Below, piece after piece: positions 50,632-62,005 of a stretch of DNA of 64,000 bases. The DNA comes from Candidatus Kinetoplastibacterium blastocrithidii (ex Strigomonas culicis). Lineage in GTDB: Bacteria > Pseudomonadota > Gammaproteobacteria > Burkholderiales > Burkholderiaceae_B. The notes below the pieces were generated by a model. That model was given only the letters and a program-made list of their open reading frames with translations. It was not told where the DNA came from and ran no database searches. Position 1 is the first letter of the stretch; each line of letters starts with the position of its first letter. The stretch is from the NCBI RefSeq assembly GCF_000319245.1, contig NC_019814.1, positions 682,001 to 746,000 on the forward strand. The letters run 5' to 3'. The position numbers were made by a program, and so were the translations under genes.

Positions 50632-52395
50632 ATGACTACTATTGAAAATAACATGTCATCGCAGAATTTCTTGCGTCGAATAATAGAAGAAGACATTGCA
50701 TCAAGAAAACTAGATAAGAGATTATGGTCAGGAATACCAGGGCCAATAAGTTTGCAAAAAAATATCAATGAAATTGATCTTGCTTCAATTAGAACAAGAT
50801 TTCCTCCAGAGCCTAACGGATATCTGCATATAGGGCATGCAAAAAGTATATGCATAAATTTTGGATTAGCAGAACAATATAACGGAGCTTGCCATTTAAG
50901 ATTTGATGATACTAATCCTGATAAAGAAAATATAGAATATGTAGAATCAATAATTGAAGCAGTTAAATGGCTGGGTTTTGGATGGTACAATAACAAACGC
51001 AATAATATATACTTTGCAAGCGATTACTTCAACTATATGTATGAATTTGCAGAAGAATTAATAAAAAATAACTATGCTTATATCGATGAGCAAAATGATA
51101 ATGAAATCAAAGACAATAGAGGAACATTAACTGCCCCAGGTATAGACTCTCCTTGGCGCAATAGACATTTTGAAGAGTCCTTATTGCTATTTAGAAAAAT
51201 GAAGGATGGAGAATATCCGAATGGTAGTCTTGTATTGCGTGCAAAAATAGATATGAGATCACCTAACATAAATATGCGTGATCCTGTTATGTATAGAATA
51301 CGACACTCATCTCATCATCGCACTGGATCAAAATGGTGCATCTATCCGATGTATAGCTGGGCACATCCAATAGAAGATGCATTGGAAGGAATTACCCATA
51401 GCATATGCACATTAGAATTTGAAGATCAAAGATCTCTATATAATTGGTTTTTAGAGAAATTAAAAGAAATAGGAATTTTTGCAGACCCTCTTCCTCATCA
51501 ATATGAATTTTCAAGATTGAATCTAAGCTACGTAGTTACAAGCAAAAGAAAATTATTAACTCTTGTAAAAGAAGGATATGTTGATGGATGGGATGATCCT
51601 AGGCTACCAACAATATTCGGCTTACGTAGAAGAGGATATACTCCTAGATCAATACGACTATTTTGTGAAAGAATATCTGTATCAAAATCAGATTCATTAA
51701 TTGACTATAGTATTCTAGAGCAAGCATTACGAGATGATCTTGATTTAATAGCAACAAGAGCAATAGCAATCTTAAATCCTTTAAAATTAATAATTACAAA
51801 CTACCCTAATAACCACTCAGAAATATGTTATGCTCCTATCAATCATCATGATAAAAATCTTGGCTATAGAAGCTTTTTCTTTCAGAAGGAATTATGGATA
51901 GATGAAGATGATTTTCAGGAAAACCCTCAAAAAAATTATTTTAGATTGTTTCCTGGGAACTTAGTGCGCTTAAAATATGGATATGTTGTTAAATGCACAG
52001 GGTATAAAAAAGATGAAAAAGGAAACATCTTAGAGGTGTACGCAGAATACTTCCCAGATACAAAAAGTGGAACTGATGGCGCTAATAAAATTAAAGTGAA
52101 AGGCAATATAACATGGTTATGTTTAACAGAAGCACAACCTGTAACAATAAATCTATACGAACATCTATTTACAAAGCCAATCCCAGATAATGAAGGAAAT
52201 AATTTTATTAATTATATAAATCCTAACTCTAAAAAAACTATTAGGGCATTATTAGAACCAGATACAATAAATCGAGATGTTAAAACATGGCAATTTGAGA
52301 GACTTGGCTATTTTATTATAGATAAAGACAGTACTAATGAAAATATAATAATAAATCGCATTGTAACCTTGAAAGATTCTTATATTAAAAATTAA
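50632..52395 (+). CDS. glnS: Glutaminyl-tRNA synthetase
   Basis: This class I synthetase charges tRNA-Gln. The 587-residue protein has the HIGH motif in PPEPNGYLHIGHAKSICINFG near residue 60, the KMSKS-like TSKRKL motif near 305, the DRxxx-containing LTLVKEGYVDGWDDPRLPT block near 320, and the C-terminal anticodon-binding beta-barrels (FQKELWIDEDDF). Its stop is directly followed by the minC ATG. Beta-proteobacteria that have GlnRS usually lack the GatCAB route for Gln-tRNA(Gln). It is intact. Confidence 0.96.
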   Translation: MTTIENNMSSQNFLRRIIEEDIASRKLDKRLWSGIPGPISLQKNINEIDLASIRTRFPPEPNGYLHIGHAKSICINFGLAEQYNGACHLRFDDTNPDKENIEYVESIIEAVKWLGFGWYNNKRNNIYFASDYFNYMYEFAEELIKNNYAYIDEQNDNEIKDNRGTLTAPGIDSPWRNRHFEESLLLFRKMKDGEYPNGSLVLRAKIDMRSPNINMRDPVMYRIRHSSHHRTGSKWCIYPMYSWAHPIEDALEGITHSICTLEFEDQRSLYNWFLEKLKEIGIFADPLPHQYEFSRLNLSYVVTSKRKLLTLVKEGYVDGWDDPRLPTIFGLRRRGYTPRSIRLFCERISVSKSDSLIDYSILEQALRDDLDLIATRAIAILNPLKLIITNYPNNHSEICYAPINHHDKNLGYRSFFFQKELWIDEDDFQENPQKNYFRLFPGNLVRLKYGYVVKCTGYKKDEKGNILEVYAEYFPDTKSGTDGANKIKVKGNITWLCLTEAQPVTINLYEHLFTKPIPDNEGNNFINYINPNSKKTIRALLEPDTINRDVKTWQFERLGYFIIDKDSTNENIIINRIVTLKDSYIKN

Positions 52396-53091
52396 ATGAT
52401 AATAAAACCATCTAAAATAGATTGTAAAAGCGCCAATATAGTAGCTCCAAGGCTAATATTACAGGACGGCAGTGATGATTTATACATTTCCATAGAAACT
52501 TATTTAAAAAACTCTGGAGATTTTTTCGTAAATGAATATATCATTATTGATGCTAGACAACTAGTAAAGTCGGTAAATTGGGATCAGTTGATAGGAATAC
52601 TTAAAATCCATAGCATTAGTGTACTTGGAATATTGGCAAATGGAGATAATTTAATTTCAGCTTTAGATAAAGGATTAATAAATATATCATCAGGCAAGGA
52701 AGAGATATATAATTCAAACGACTTAAGTTATCATAAAGACACAAAAAACAACAATAGAAAACTTGGTACATTATTGATAGACAAACCATTACGATCAGGA
52801 CAAAAAATATATGCAAATGAAAAGGATCTTATCGTGATTGGTATGGTAAGTCCTGGAGCTGAAATAATAGCAGATGGTAATATTCACGTCTATGGACCTT
52901 TGCGTGGAAAAGCTATAGCTGGAGCGAATGGTGATACTGATTCTCGCATATTTACCACGCAATTTGATGCTGAGTTATTAGCTATTGCAGGAATATATAA
53001 AATATTCGATAACAACTTAAATGGCGACATGTATAACAAAAAACTATTTGCAAAACTACAAAATGAGAAGATTACAATTAAATTGCTATGA
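52396..53091 (+). CDS. minC: Septum site-determining protein MinC
   Basis: MinC blocks FtsZ polymerisation away from midcell. The 231-residue protein has a divergent N-terminal FtsZ-binding domain and the recognisable C-terminal beta-helix (LRSGQKIYANEKDLIVIG near 133, VSPGAEIIADGNIHVYGPLRG near 151, DAELLAIAGIYKI near 195) that binds MinD. It starts immediately after the glnS stop, so they are probably cotranscribed. The N-terminal domain is the least conserved part, as usual. Confidence 0.92.
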   Translation: MIIKPSKIDCKSANIVAPRLILQDGSDDLYISIETYLKNSGDFFVNEYIIIDARQLVKSVNWDQLIGILKIHSISVLGILANGDNLISALDKGLINISSGKEEIYNSNDLSYHKDTKNNNRKLGTLLIDKPLRSGQKIYANEKDLIVIGMVSPGAEIIADGNIHVYGPLRGKAIAGANGDTDSRIFTTQFDAELLAIAGIYKIFDNNLNGDMYNKKLFAKLQNEKITIKLL

Positions 53092-53174
53092 AAATCAGAA
53101 AAATATTTTATCTACTTATACTGTAGACTGTTGTATTATTATAGTATTAACATTTAAAAGAGGATATAAAAGTC

Positions 53175-53990
53175 GTGACACGTATCGTTGTTGTAACTTC
53201 TGGTAAAGGTGGTGTTGGTAAGACTACTAGCAGTGCTAGTTTTTCTGCTGGTCTGGCCATGAGGGGGCACAAGACTGTAGTAATAGACTTTGATGTTGGA
53301 TTGCGCAATCTTGACCTAATTATGGGCTGCGAAAGAAGAGTTGTATATGATTTTATCAATGTGGTTCAAGAAGAAGCAAACTTAAATCAAGCATTGATAA
53401 AAGACAAGAAAGTCGAGAATCTATTCATTTTGCCAGCTTCTCAAACTCGTGATAAAGATGCATTGACTAAAGATGGGGTTGAGCTAGTACTAAAAAATCT
53501 TAGCAAGATGGGATTTGAGTATATTGTATGTGATTCACCAGCAGGTATTGAAACAGGCGCTTTAATGGCCGCATATTTCGCTGATGATGCAATAGTAGTT
53601 ACTAATCCTGAAATATCTTCTGTTAGAGACTCAGATAGGATATTAGGTCTACTATCGTCAAAATCTAAAAGAGCTATTAATGGCGATGATCCTATTAAAG
53701 AATATCTATTAATTACCAGATACAACCCAAAAAGAGTACTAACTGGTGAAATGCTTTCCATATCAGATATAGAAGATATACTTAGAATAAATCTCATTGG
53801 AGTAATCCCAGAGTCTGAGTCTGTACTGCATGCATCAAATCAAGGACTACCTGCCATTCACATGAAAGAAACTAATGTTTCTATAGCATATGAAGATGTA
53901 ATATCTCGTTACTTAGGCAAAGAAATTGCAATGAAATTTACAGAGCAAGAAAAACCTAATCTATTTAAAAGACTGTTTGGAGGGATATAA
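53175..53990 (+). CDS. minD: Septum site-determining ATPase MinD
   Basis: MinD is a ParA-like membrane ATPase that recruits MinC and oscillates under MinE. The 271-residue protein begins at a GTG, with the deviant Walker [19 protein letters not shown] at residue 5 and the [13 protein letters not shown] switch region near 40. The C-terminal amphipathic membrane-targeting helix is visible in [16 protein letters not shown] lies ahead of the GTG. It is followed by minE after 1 base. Confidence 0.97.
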   Translation: MTRIVVVTSGKGGVGKTTSSASFSAGLAMRGHKTVVIDFDVGLRNLDLIMGCERRVVYDFINVVQEEANLNQALIKDKKVENLFILPASQTRDKDALTKDGVELVLKNLSKMGFEYIVCDSPAGIETGALMAAYFADDAIVVTNPEISSVRDSDRILGLLSSKSKRAINGDDPIKEYLLITRYNPKRVLTGEMLSISDIEDILRINLIGVIPESESVLHASNQGLPAIHMKETNVSIAYEDVISRYLGKEIAMKFTEQEKPNLFKRLFGGI

Positions 53991-53991
53991 A

Positions 53992-54252
53992 ATGTCATTT
54001 TTATCATTCCTGCTTGGAGAAAAGAAGAAATCAGCAGTCGTCGCAAAGGAAAGATTGCAAATAATACTAGCACATGAACGTTCTACAAAAAACTCACCAG
54101 ATTATTTGCCTAAACTACAACAAGAATTGATCGCGGTTTTATCTAAGTATGTACATATAGATCTTGATGATATCAAAGTCAATGTGGAAAGACATGGTTC
54201 GCTTGATGTTTTAGAAGTAAAAATAGAAATGCAAAAAAAAGAAAACTCCTAA
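53992..54252 (+). CDS. minE: Cell division topological specificity factor MinE
   Basis: MinE stimulates the MinD ATPase and sets the pole-to-pole oscillation. The 86-residue protein has the N-terminal membrane-targeting segment [15 protein letters not shown], the anti-MinCD stretch [14 protein letters not shown] near residue 18, and a C-terminal dimerisation domain ([24 protein letters not shown] near 51 onwards). GGAGG stands ahead of the ATG, inside the minD 3' end. It is convergent with ettA. Confidence 0.96.
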   Translation: MSFLSFLLGEKKKSAVVAKERLQIILAHERSTKNSPDYLPKLQQELIAVLSKYVHIDLDDIKVNVERHGSLDVLEVKIEMQKKENS

Positions 54253-54296
54253 GCAAAATGCATCAATATTACCTTGACAAGTCGTAGTGATGAATT

Positions 54297-55964
54297 CTAC
54301 CTTAGTGTTTTATATTTCAATCTTCTAGGATTTATATTCTTATTCTTAGACTTTTTATAACTTTCGTATTCACTATAGTTGCCGTTAAAAAATACGACTT
54401 CAGAATCACCTTCAAATGATATGATATTGGTAGCTATTCTATCTAAAAACCATCTATCATGGCTTATAACTAAAATGACTCCAGGAAATTCTAGCAATGC
54501 ATCCTCTAGAGCTCTAATAGTTTCAACATCAAGATCATTTGATGGCTCATCCAGAAGCAAAACATTGCCTCCTGATAGTAGTGTTTTAGCCAAGTGCAAA
54601 CGCCCTCGCTCTCCTCCGGACAAATCGCTAACAATCTTACTCTGATCCGTCCCTTTTAAATTAAATCTACTTAGATATGCTCTTGAAGATATAGATAATT
54701 TACCAATATTGATAATATCAGATCCATTTGAAATATTTTCAAAAACAGATCTATTATTAACTAGCGACTCTCTTGATTGGTCAACAAAAGCTATTTTTAC
54801 CGTTTTGCCAACTATAATTTTTCCCTTGTCTGGAGATTCAGAACCAATTATCATACGAAACAATGTAGACTTACCTGCTCCATTAGCACCAATAACACCT
54901 ACTATAGCACCTGGAAGAATATTGAAATTTAGATCATCTATTAAGAGCCTATCTTCATAAGCCTTGCTGACACCAACAAAATCAATTACATCTTTACCTA
55001 GCCTATCACCTGCCGGAATAAATATTTCCTGTGTTTCATTCCGTTTTTGGTATTCATATGAAGTTAATTCTTCATAATGATTCAATCTTGCTTTGGACTT
55101 GGATTGCCTACCTTTAGGATTTTTACCTATCCACTCTAACTCTTTTTTTATTGTGCGTAGACGAGCACTTTCTGAACCTTCCTCTGTTTTTAAACGAACT
55201 TCTTTTTGGGCAAGCCAAGAACTATAATTACCTTTCCATGGAATACCATAACCTCTATCTAGCTCTAGTATCCATTCAGCAACATTATCCAAAAAATAAC
55301 GATCATGCGTTACAGCAACAACCGTTCCTTTAAAGTCATGTAAGAAATGCTCTAGCCATTCTACACTTTCTGCATCTAAATGATTAGTAGGCTCATCTAA
55401 TAATAATATGTCTGGCTTAGATAACAACATTCTGCATAAAGCAACCCTTCTTTTTTCTCCACCTGATAAATTTTCAATTTTTGCATCCCAAGGTGGGATT
55501 CTTAAAGCATCAGCAGCGACTTCTATTTGCAACTCAGAATCATCAAATCCACTGGTAGATGCAGCTGAAATAATAGCCTCGAGCTCTGCTTGTTCAGATG
55601 CTAGTTTTTCAAAATCAGCATCTGCTTCAGCATATGCAGCATAAATATCTTCCAAACGTTTTTTTGCTCTTAGAACATCACTCATTCCTAATTCAACAGC
55701 TTCTCTAACCGTTAATTCATTATCTATAAACGGCTCTTGTGGAAGGTATCCTATCTTTAACCCTGGAAGAGCTAAAGCCTCTCCATCTATCTCTTTATCA
55801 ACACCAGCCATTATTTTTAATAATGATGATTTGCCAGAACCATTTAGACCAAGAACACCAATCTTAGCTCCTGGAAAAAAAGAAAGAGATATGTCTCTCA
55901 AAATATATTTATTTGGAGAGACAACTTTACTTACACGGTTCATGGTATATACGTATTTTGCCAT
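54297..55964 (-). CDS. ettA: Energy-dependent translational throttle protein EttA (ABC-F ATPase)
   Basis: EttA is a ribosome-associated ABC-F protein that gates entry into elongation by ATP/ADP state. The 555-residue protein has two ATPase domains: Walker A GVLGLNGSGKSSLLKI near residue 40 and GVIGANGAGKSTLFRM near 360, with signatures NLSGGEKRRVALC near 165 and DLSGGERGRLHLAK near 450. Between them lie the P-site tRNA-interaction linker and the Arm insertion after residue 95. It lacks membrane segments. The start is preceded by an AT-rich spacer of about 215 bases. Confidence 0.95.
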   Translation of the reverse strand: MAKYVYTMNRVSKVVSPNKYILRDISLSFFPGAKIGVLGLNGSGKSSLLKIMAGVDKEIDGEALALPGLKIGYLPQEPFIDNELTVREAVELGMSDVLRAKKRLEDIYAAYAEADADFEKLASEQAELEAIISAASTSGFDDSELQIEVAADALRIPPWDAKIENLSGGEKRRVALCRMLLSKPDILLLDEPTNHLDAESVEWLEHFLHDFKGTVVAVTHDRYFLDNVAEWILELDRGYGIPWKGNYSSWLAQKEVRLKTEEGSESARLRTIKKELEWIGKNPKGRQSKSKARLNHYEELTSYEYQKRNETQEIFIPAGDRLGKDVIDFVGVSKAYEDRLLIDDLNFNILPGAIVGVIGANGAGKSTLFRMIIGSESPDKGKIIVGKTVKIAFVDQSRESLVNNRSVFENISNGSDIINIGKLSISSRAYLSRFNLKGTDQSKIVSDLSGGERGRLHLAKTLLSGGNVLLLDEPSNDLDVETIRALEDALLEFPGVILVISHDRWFLDRIATNIISFEGDSEVVFFNGNYSEYESYKKSKNKNINPRRLKYKTLR

Positions 55965-56179
55965 GGCAATTTATAAATACTATTTAAGAAAAAATTAAGG
56001 AATAAACCACAATGTTCAAACATTGATTAATTATAGTTAATTTAGTTATATCAGTAATGTTATATTTTTTTAAAAAATATTTATTTACTATAAAAATTTT
56101 TAGTAAGATTTAAAAAAATAAAACAATACACAACTAATATAAAACAGTCACTACATAATTCTAGAAGGCACATCTATAA

Positions 56180-56308
56180 CTAAGAACGTTTTACCTTTTC
56201 CAACATCTTAAAAACATTCTTTGGCAAATCCGCAAATAACCTTTTATATGCCTTTCCCAAACAACGACGCTCAAGAGTATTTCGTCTTGTACGTTTACGT
56301 TCTGCCAT
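56180..56308 (-). CDS. Uncharacterised 42-residue strongly basic protein
   Basis: This small open frame is not recognised. It has GGAG six bases ahead of an ATG (56308), a full stop codon, and 15 Lys/Arg residues against 4 acidic ones, starting MAERKRTRRNTLERRCLGKA. The C-terminal half (YKRLFADLPKNVFKMLEKV) looks helical. The composition suggests nucleic-acid or ribosome binding, but no known small ribosomal protein (S21, S22, L34, L36) fits. It is flanked by ettA on the minus strand and, divergently, by the broken uvrA. Arg codons are unusually frequent for this AT-rich region, which argues that it is under selection. Function is unknown. Confidence 0.6.
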   Translation of the reverse strand: MAERKRTRRNTLERRCLGKAYKRLFADLPKNVFKMLEKVKRS

Positions 56309-56464
56309 AATAAACTCCTAAAATATAAAATCCAAAATAAAATAATAGTGTTTTTAATTATAACCTGATTACAACAAAAACTCTTGCTAAATCATACAAA
56401 AATATAAATAGTGATATTGTAATATTCAAGTAATTTATTATACGGGGATAATTAATAACAAATT

Positions 56465-59400
56465 ATGAAATCTAACATAAAAATTACCGGAGCTAAACAA
56501 AACAATCTAAAGAATTTAAATTTAGAGATAGATCCCAATGATTTCACAATAGTTACTGGCGTATCTGGGTCAGGGAAAAGCTCTCTTGTATTCGATACTA
56601 TTTATGCAGAAGGACAACGTAAATATGTAGAAACATTTTCCCCATACTCAAGGCAATTTCTAAATCAGATGAATAAGCCTAATGTTAGAAACATAACCGG
56701 AACATTGCCTGCAATAGCAATATACCAGAAAAATCATATAAGGAATTCGTACTGTACTGTAGGTTCTCTTACAGAAATAAATGACTATCTAAAAATAATA
56801 TTTGCCAATAATTCTAATTTATTTTGCGAGAATTGCAATCAAATAGTAAAAAGAGATACAGCAAATTCCATATTGGAAGATCTAAATAAGAAATTAAAAA
56901 CAAGAAAAAACATTAAGGTTAACATAACGTTCCCAATAGTTATATCACCAAATATAAGAAAAGATATGCTCAGATATCTTTCAAACAAAGGATACCTGGA
57001 TATATATAAAGAGGAATCAATCAGCCATAATGAAACTGATGTTAGTAAGATTTTTATAATACAAGACAGAATAAATTTATCTAAAGAAAACCAAAGTCTC
57101 TGCCATGAAGCAATAGAAACAGCTATGCTCATGGGTAATGGCGAAGTAGTTATATATTATTGCCACAATAAAGAATCTGATGATAAAACACTAAGATACA
57201 ATAACAACCTTAAGTGTAATAATTGCAACTTAGAATACAATGATGTTACACCAAGTAATTTTTCCTTTAGTTCTCCACTAGTGGCTTGTAGTAACTGTAA
57301 TGGTTTTGGTGAGATATTAGAAATTGATATTGATCGTGTAATACCTGACAAGAATAAAGCCTTAAGAGACGGAGCTATAAAACCTTGGTAAACTAATACA
57401 TTTATAACATGCCAACATGATCTTGAGAATTATGCAAATATAGCCTCCATTCCGTTATCCACACCATGGAAAAAACTAACAAATGATCAAAAAAGATGGG
57501 TAATATATGGTGATTATGATGGAGAATATGCTGCAGACAAATGGTATGGAATAAAAAGATTCTTCTCTAATCTAGAGAAGAAGTCTTATAAAATGCATAT
57601 AAGAATTCTACTGTCCAAATATAAGAAATCTTCAGTTTGCATTAAATGTAACGGTAGCAGATTCAATAATAGTTCATTGCTATGGCGTATTGCAAATACA
57701 GAAAATAACTTGAATGAGCACTATGATTGTAGTAGGCCTATACCATATAAAAATAAAGATGCATTAAATATAGCAGATATATTGAAGATGTCAGTTAATG
57801 CAGTGTTGTAACTATTTCTTAAGTTTAAGAGAGATAAAATACTGATTAAGACAGATGATCAAGCAATACAAGAAATAGAAAACAGATTAGAGTTTTTAAG
57901 AAACATTGGACTTGGGTATCTAGCACTGAACCGTAAAGGGAAAAGCCTCTCTGGCGGTGAAATTCAAAGAATAAATCTAACTACTGCCTTAGGATCATCG
58001 CTAATAAACACCATGTTTGTATTTGATGAGCCCTCCAGTGGTCTACATTATAAAGATATAAATAAAGTAATAACATCTATAAAAAAACTTAATGATTACG
58101 GTAATTGCTTAATAGTTATAGAACACAACTTACAGTTAATATTATCTGCAGATAGAATATTGGAGCTAGGACCAGGATCTGGCATAGATGGAGGCAATAT
58201 AATCTTTGATGGAACACCTCATGAATTATATACGGCTGATACAATAACATCAAAGTATGCAAATAACAAACTGATATTTAAAAAAAAATACTCCATTAAG
58301 CCAATTAACTTTAACAAAAATATATTAACAATATCAAAAGCTTACGCGAATAACCTAAAAAACATTTCTATCAAAATACCACTCAACAGATTAGTATGTA
58401 TTACTGGAGTATCTGGCTCAGGGAAAACAACCCTTCTAAAAGAAATTATATATAACGGATTACATAACGTAAGAAATCCTGAATTGCACAGTGAAATATT
58501 CTTTGAAAAAATAGAAGGCCATGAAGTAGTAAATAATGTTAATTTAATTGACAACTCACCGATTACAAGAAGCACAAGATCTAATATCGCTAGCTATATT
58601 GGCGTATTCGAAACAATTAGAATTCTTTTCTCTCAAGCCTCATTATCTATAAAGAGAAATTATTCACCTAGCACGTTCAGTTTTAATAGTGGTCATGGAA
58701 GGTGTCCGACATGCAATGGAAGCGGAATAGAGCATGTAGAAATGCATTTCTTGTCAGATGTATATTTATGTTGCCAAGACTGCAATGGTAAACGCTTCAG
58801 AAAAGAAATATTAGAAGTTTATATAGAATTAAATAATAGGACAGCATCTATAGATCAAGTTCTTAACATGACCGTGATAGAATCTATTGATTTTTTTAAA
58901 GGCATCGAACTAATAACCAAAAAACTATCTTCTGTTGTTTCTATAGGGATAGGCTATCTAAAATTAGGACAAGCATTATCAACAATGTCTAATGGGGAAC
59001 TAAGACGAATAAAACTGATATCTAGTATCATAAATTCATCTAATAATAAACAACAAAAACAAAATAATGATTTGTTCTTAATAGATGAACCTACATTAGG
59101 ATTATATGCAAATGAAATATATATTCTAATAGAATTTTTACGTAATATTATAGATATGGGGCATTCTATAATATTAATAGAACATAATCTAGAAGTTATA
59201 AAGTCATCAGACTGGGTTATAGATTTATGACCTGAAGGCGGTGATAATGGAGGAAGAGTTATTGCTGAAAACTATCCAGAATCGCTAGATAAAAATAATT
59301 TATCTTATACAGGAAAAGCTCTAAATAATAGCAAAATAATCTGTTCCCACAGGGAATATAATACATCCTATAAAAAGAACTTAACAAATGAAAAATATAT

Positions 59401-61982
59401 AGAAATATATAATGCCAAAGAGAACAATCTACAAAATATCGATATCAAAATACCTTTGAATCAGTTTACTGTTATCACAGGAGTTTCTGGATCTGGAAAA
59501 TCTACACTTGCATTTGATATATTATTTAATGAAGGACAGAGGAGATATCTTCTTACCTTGAGCTCTCATGCAAAATCAATCATTCAGAACTCAAGAAAAA
59601 CCAACATTGGCAAAGTAATAAACCTACCTCCTACTATAGCAATAAAACAACATAAAGGGTTAGGAAATTACAAGTCAACAGTATCAAATATATCAGAAAT
59701 ACACAATTTCTTGAGACTTATCTATGCAAAACTTGGTGAACAACATTGTCATATATGCAAAACTTTTATAAGAACTCATACAGTTGATCAAATTACAGTA
59801 AAAATATTACAAGATAATTACAATCAAAACATCATAGTATTCTCACCAATAAGTATAAAAAACCTTAAAAATCATATAGAAAAAAAGGATACTACACCTT
59901 TCTTCTTAAATAATAAACTCATAACTCAACAAAAATTAAGAATACTAAATCTCTCTGATGATATTATTATAGAAAAACTAATAGGAAACATCATAGTTAA
60001 AAACGAAAAAGAAGAAGAACTCCGAGAATTAGTAAATATTGCAGTCAAAACTAGCGATGGTTTTATAAAAGTTATATCAATAAAAAACACAAATATTCAC
60101 GTAATTGATATCGAATCAATATCAGATATACTCATTCAGCAAAAAACTAATGAAAAATTTTTTAATGCAAAATTAGCATGTTTAAATTGCAATACAATAT
60201 TACCTACATTAGAACCACTATTGTTTTCTCATAACTCCAAAAATGGATGCTGTCCAATTTGCAAAGGAACTGGAATAAACATTACCAATAAAAACAATAA
60301 AGAATCTTCAGAAGATATATCTTTATGCAATAAATGTAACGGTAAAAGACTTAATGAAGAAGCATTATCGGTATACTGGAAAGGATACAATATAGCGGAT
60401 ATTCTATCTATGTCAGTTGATAGAGCTATTGATTTCTTTGAAAATGTACAAATCTCATCTAGAGAATCTTTGATTGCTAAAGATATTTTATTAGAAATTC
60501 TCAGCAAATTAAATTTTATGAAAAAAGTAGGCTTAGATTATTTAGAGCTTAATCAACCAGAGCCGACATTATCGGGAGGTGAGTGAATCACAACGAGTAC
60601 ATTTAGCAGCACAGTTAGGCTCTAATACCCAAGGAGCATGCTACATTCTAGATGAGCCAACAATTGGATTGCACCCTATAGATAATAAGAAACTTATAGA
60701 ATCACTTTCCTCTTTAAGAAATAATGGCAATACGATAGTAGTAGTTGAACATGACTATGAAATGATAAAAAATGCATCATACATAATTGATATGGGTCCT
60801 GGAGCCGGACTTCACAGTGGGAAAATTGTAGCACAAGGAAGCTTAAACGACATATTAGACTCTAAAGAATCAGTAATAGCTAAATCTCTAATAAAAAATA
60901 AAACAAAAACCATTTATAAAAAAAGAACAATACACAATAAATCAAAATTTATACAAATAAAAAATGCTAGTTTACATAACATCAATGGAGCATATGCTAA
61001 TTTTCCATTAAACTGCTTAAATGTTGTAACTGGCGTATCTAGATCTGGAAAATCTACACTCATACAAGAAATATTATTTAAAAATGTATATAGAATACTT
61101 GAAAACATTAATAATAAAAATTATATTAACTGTGAGTATATAGAAGGAATTTGCAATATCCATAGAATTATATCAATAGATCAAAGTCCAATAGGGAAAA
61201 CACCAAGATCATGTCCAGCAACCTAGACTGGTTTCTGGGATGGAATACGTAAGAAATTTGCAAATACTACAGGAGCAAAAATAAAAGGATGGAATCATTC
61301 AAGATTTTCCTTTCACTCAAAGGAAGGAAGATGCAAGGAATGTAATGGGCTTGGTACAAAAACAATAGAAATGAGTTTTATGCCTGATGTTACGATTGTA
61401 TGTGAATCTTGTAATGGATTAAGATTCAATAAAGAAACATTAATGATAGAATTCCTAAGTAAGAATATAGGTGAAACATTAATGATGGAAGTAGACCAAG
61501 CTATGGAACATTTTTCTAATTTTCCTTTAATATATAGACCTCTAAAATTTTTACATGACATAGGACTTGGGTACCTTTCTATCGGCCAATCATCTTCTAC
61601 ATTATCGGGTGGAGAATCTCAACGCGTTAAAATCGTGTCAGAACTCATACGAAATGATATGATAATTAATAAGGATTGCAAAAATATACAGCAACACACG
61701 TTATATGTTATGAATGAGCCAACTACTGGATTATCCATCTCCGATATAGAAAGCCTTGTGGCAATGCTACAAGAATTAATAAAATCTGGAAACTCTATCA
61801 TAGCCGTAGAGCATAATTTAGACTTTATTAATCAGGCTGACTGGATAGTTGATATGGGTCCTGGGGGAGGTTCTTGTGGCGGCAACATTGTATTTCAAGG
61901 TCAATTTAAATCACTATTAGATAAATCTGACAAATTAACATCAACACAAGAAGCTGTACAAAATTTTATATTGAAAAAATGA
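56465..61982 (+). pseudogene. Double-length UvrA-like protein (two fused UvrA halves), broken by five lesions
   Basis: This would encode about 1,840 residues made of two tandem UvrA-type halves, a form known from Burkholderiales and other bacteria; it may act in repair or damage-related processes rather than as the canonical UvrA. Four Walker A motifs are visible (near 56560, 58410, 59480 and 61025), with signatures such as LSGGEIQRINL and zinc-finger CxxC pairs. Lesions: in-frame TAA at 57389, TAA at 57809, TGA at 59228, a 4-base tandem duplication (GTGA) near 60579-60586 causing a frameshift, and TAG at 61224. The last domain also has Walker A changed to VSRSGKST and Walker B to NEPTTGL. 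It is surely inactive as one protein. No other uvrA is in the window. Confidence 0.93.
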
Positions 61983-62005
61983 TGGCAAATAAAAACTACA
62001 TTATT

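Noticed and set aside
56180-56308. Calling the 42-residue basic ORF ribosomal protein S21 (rpsU)
   Set aside because: Length and sequence do not match S21 or other small ribosomal proteins; kept as unknown.
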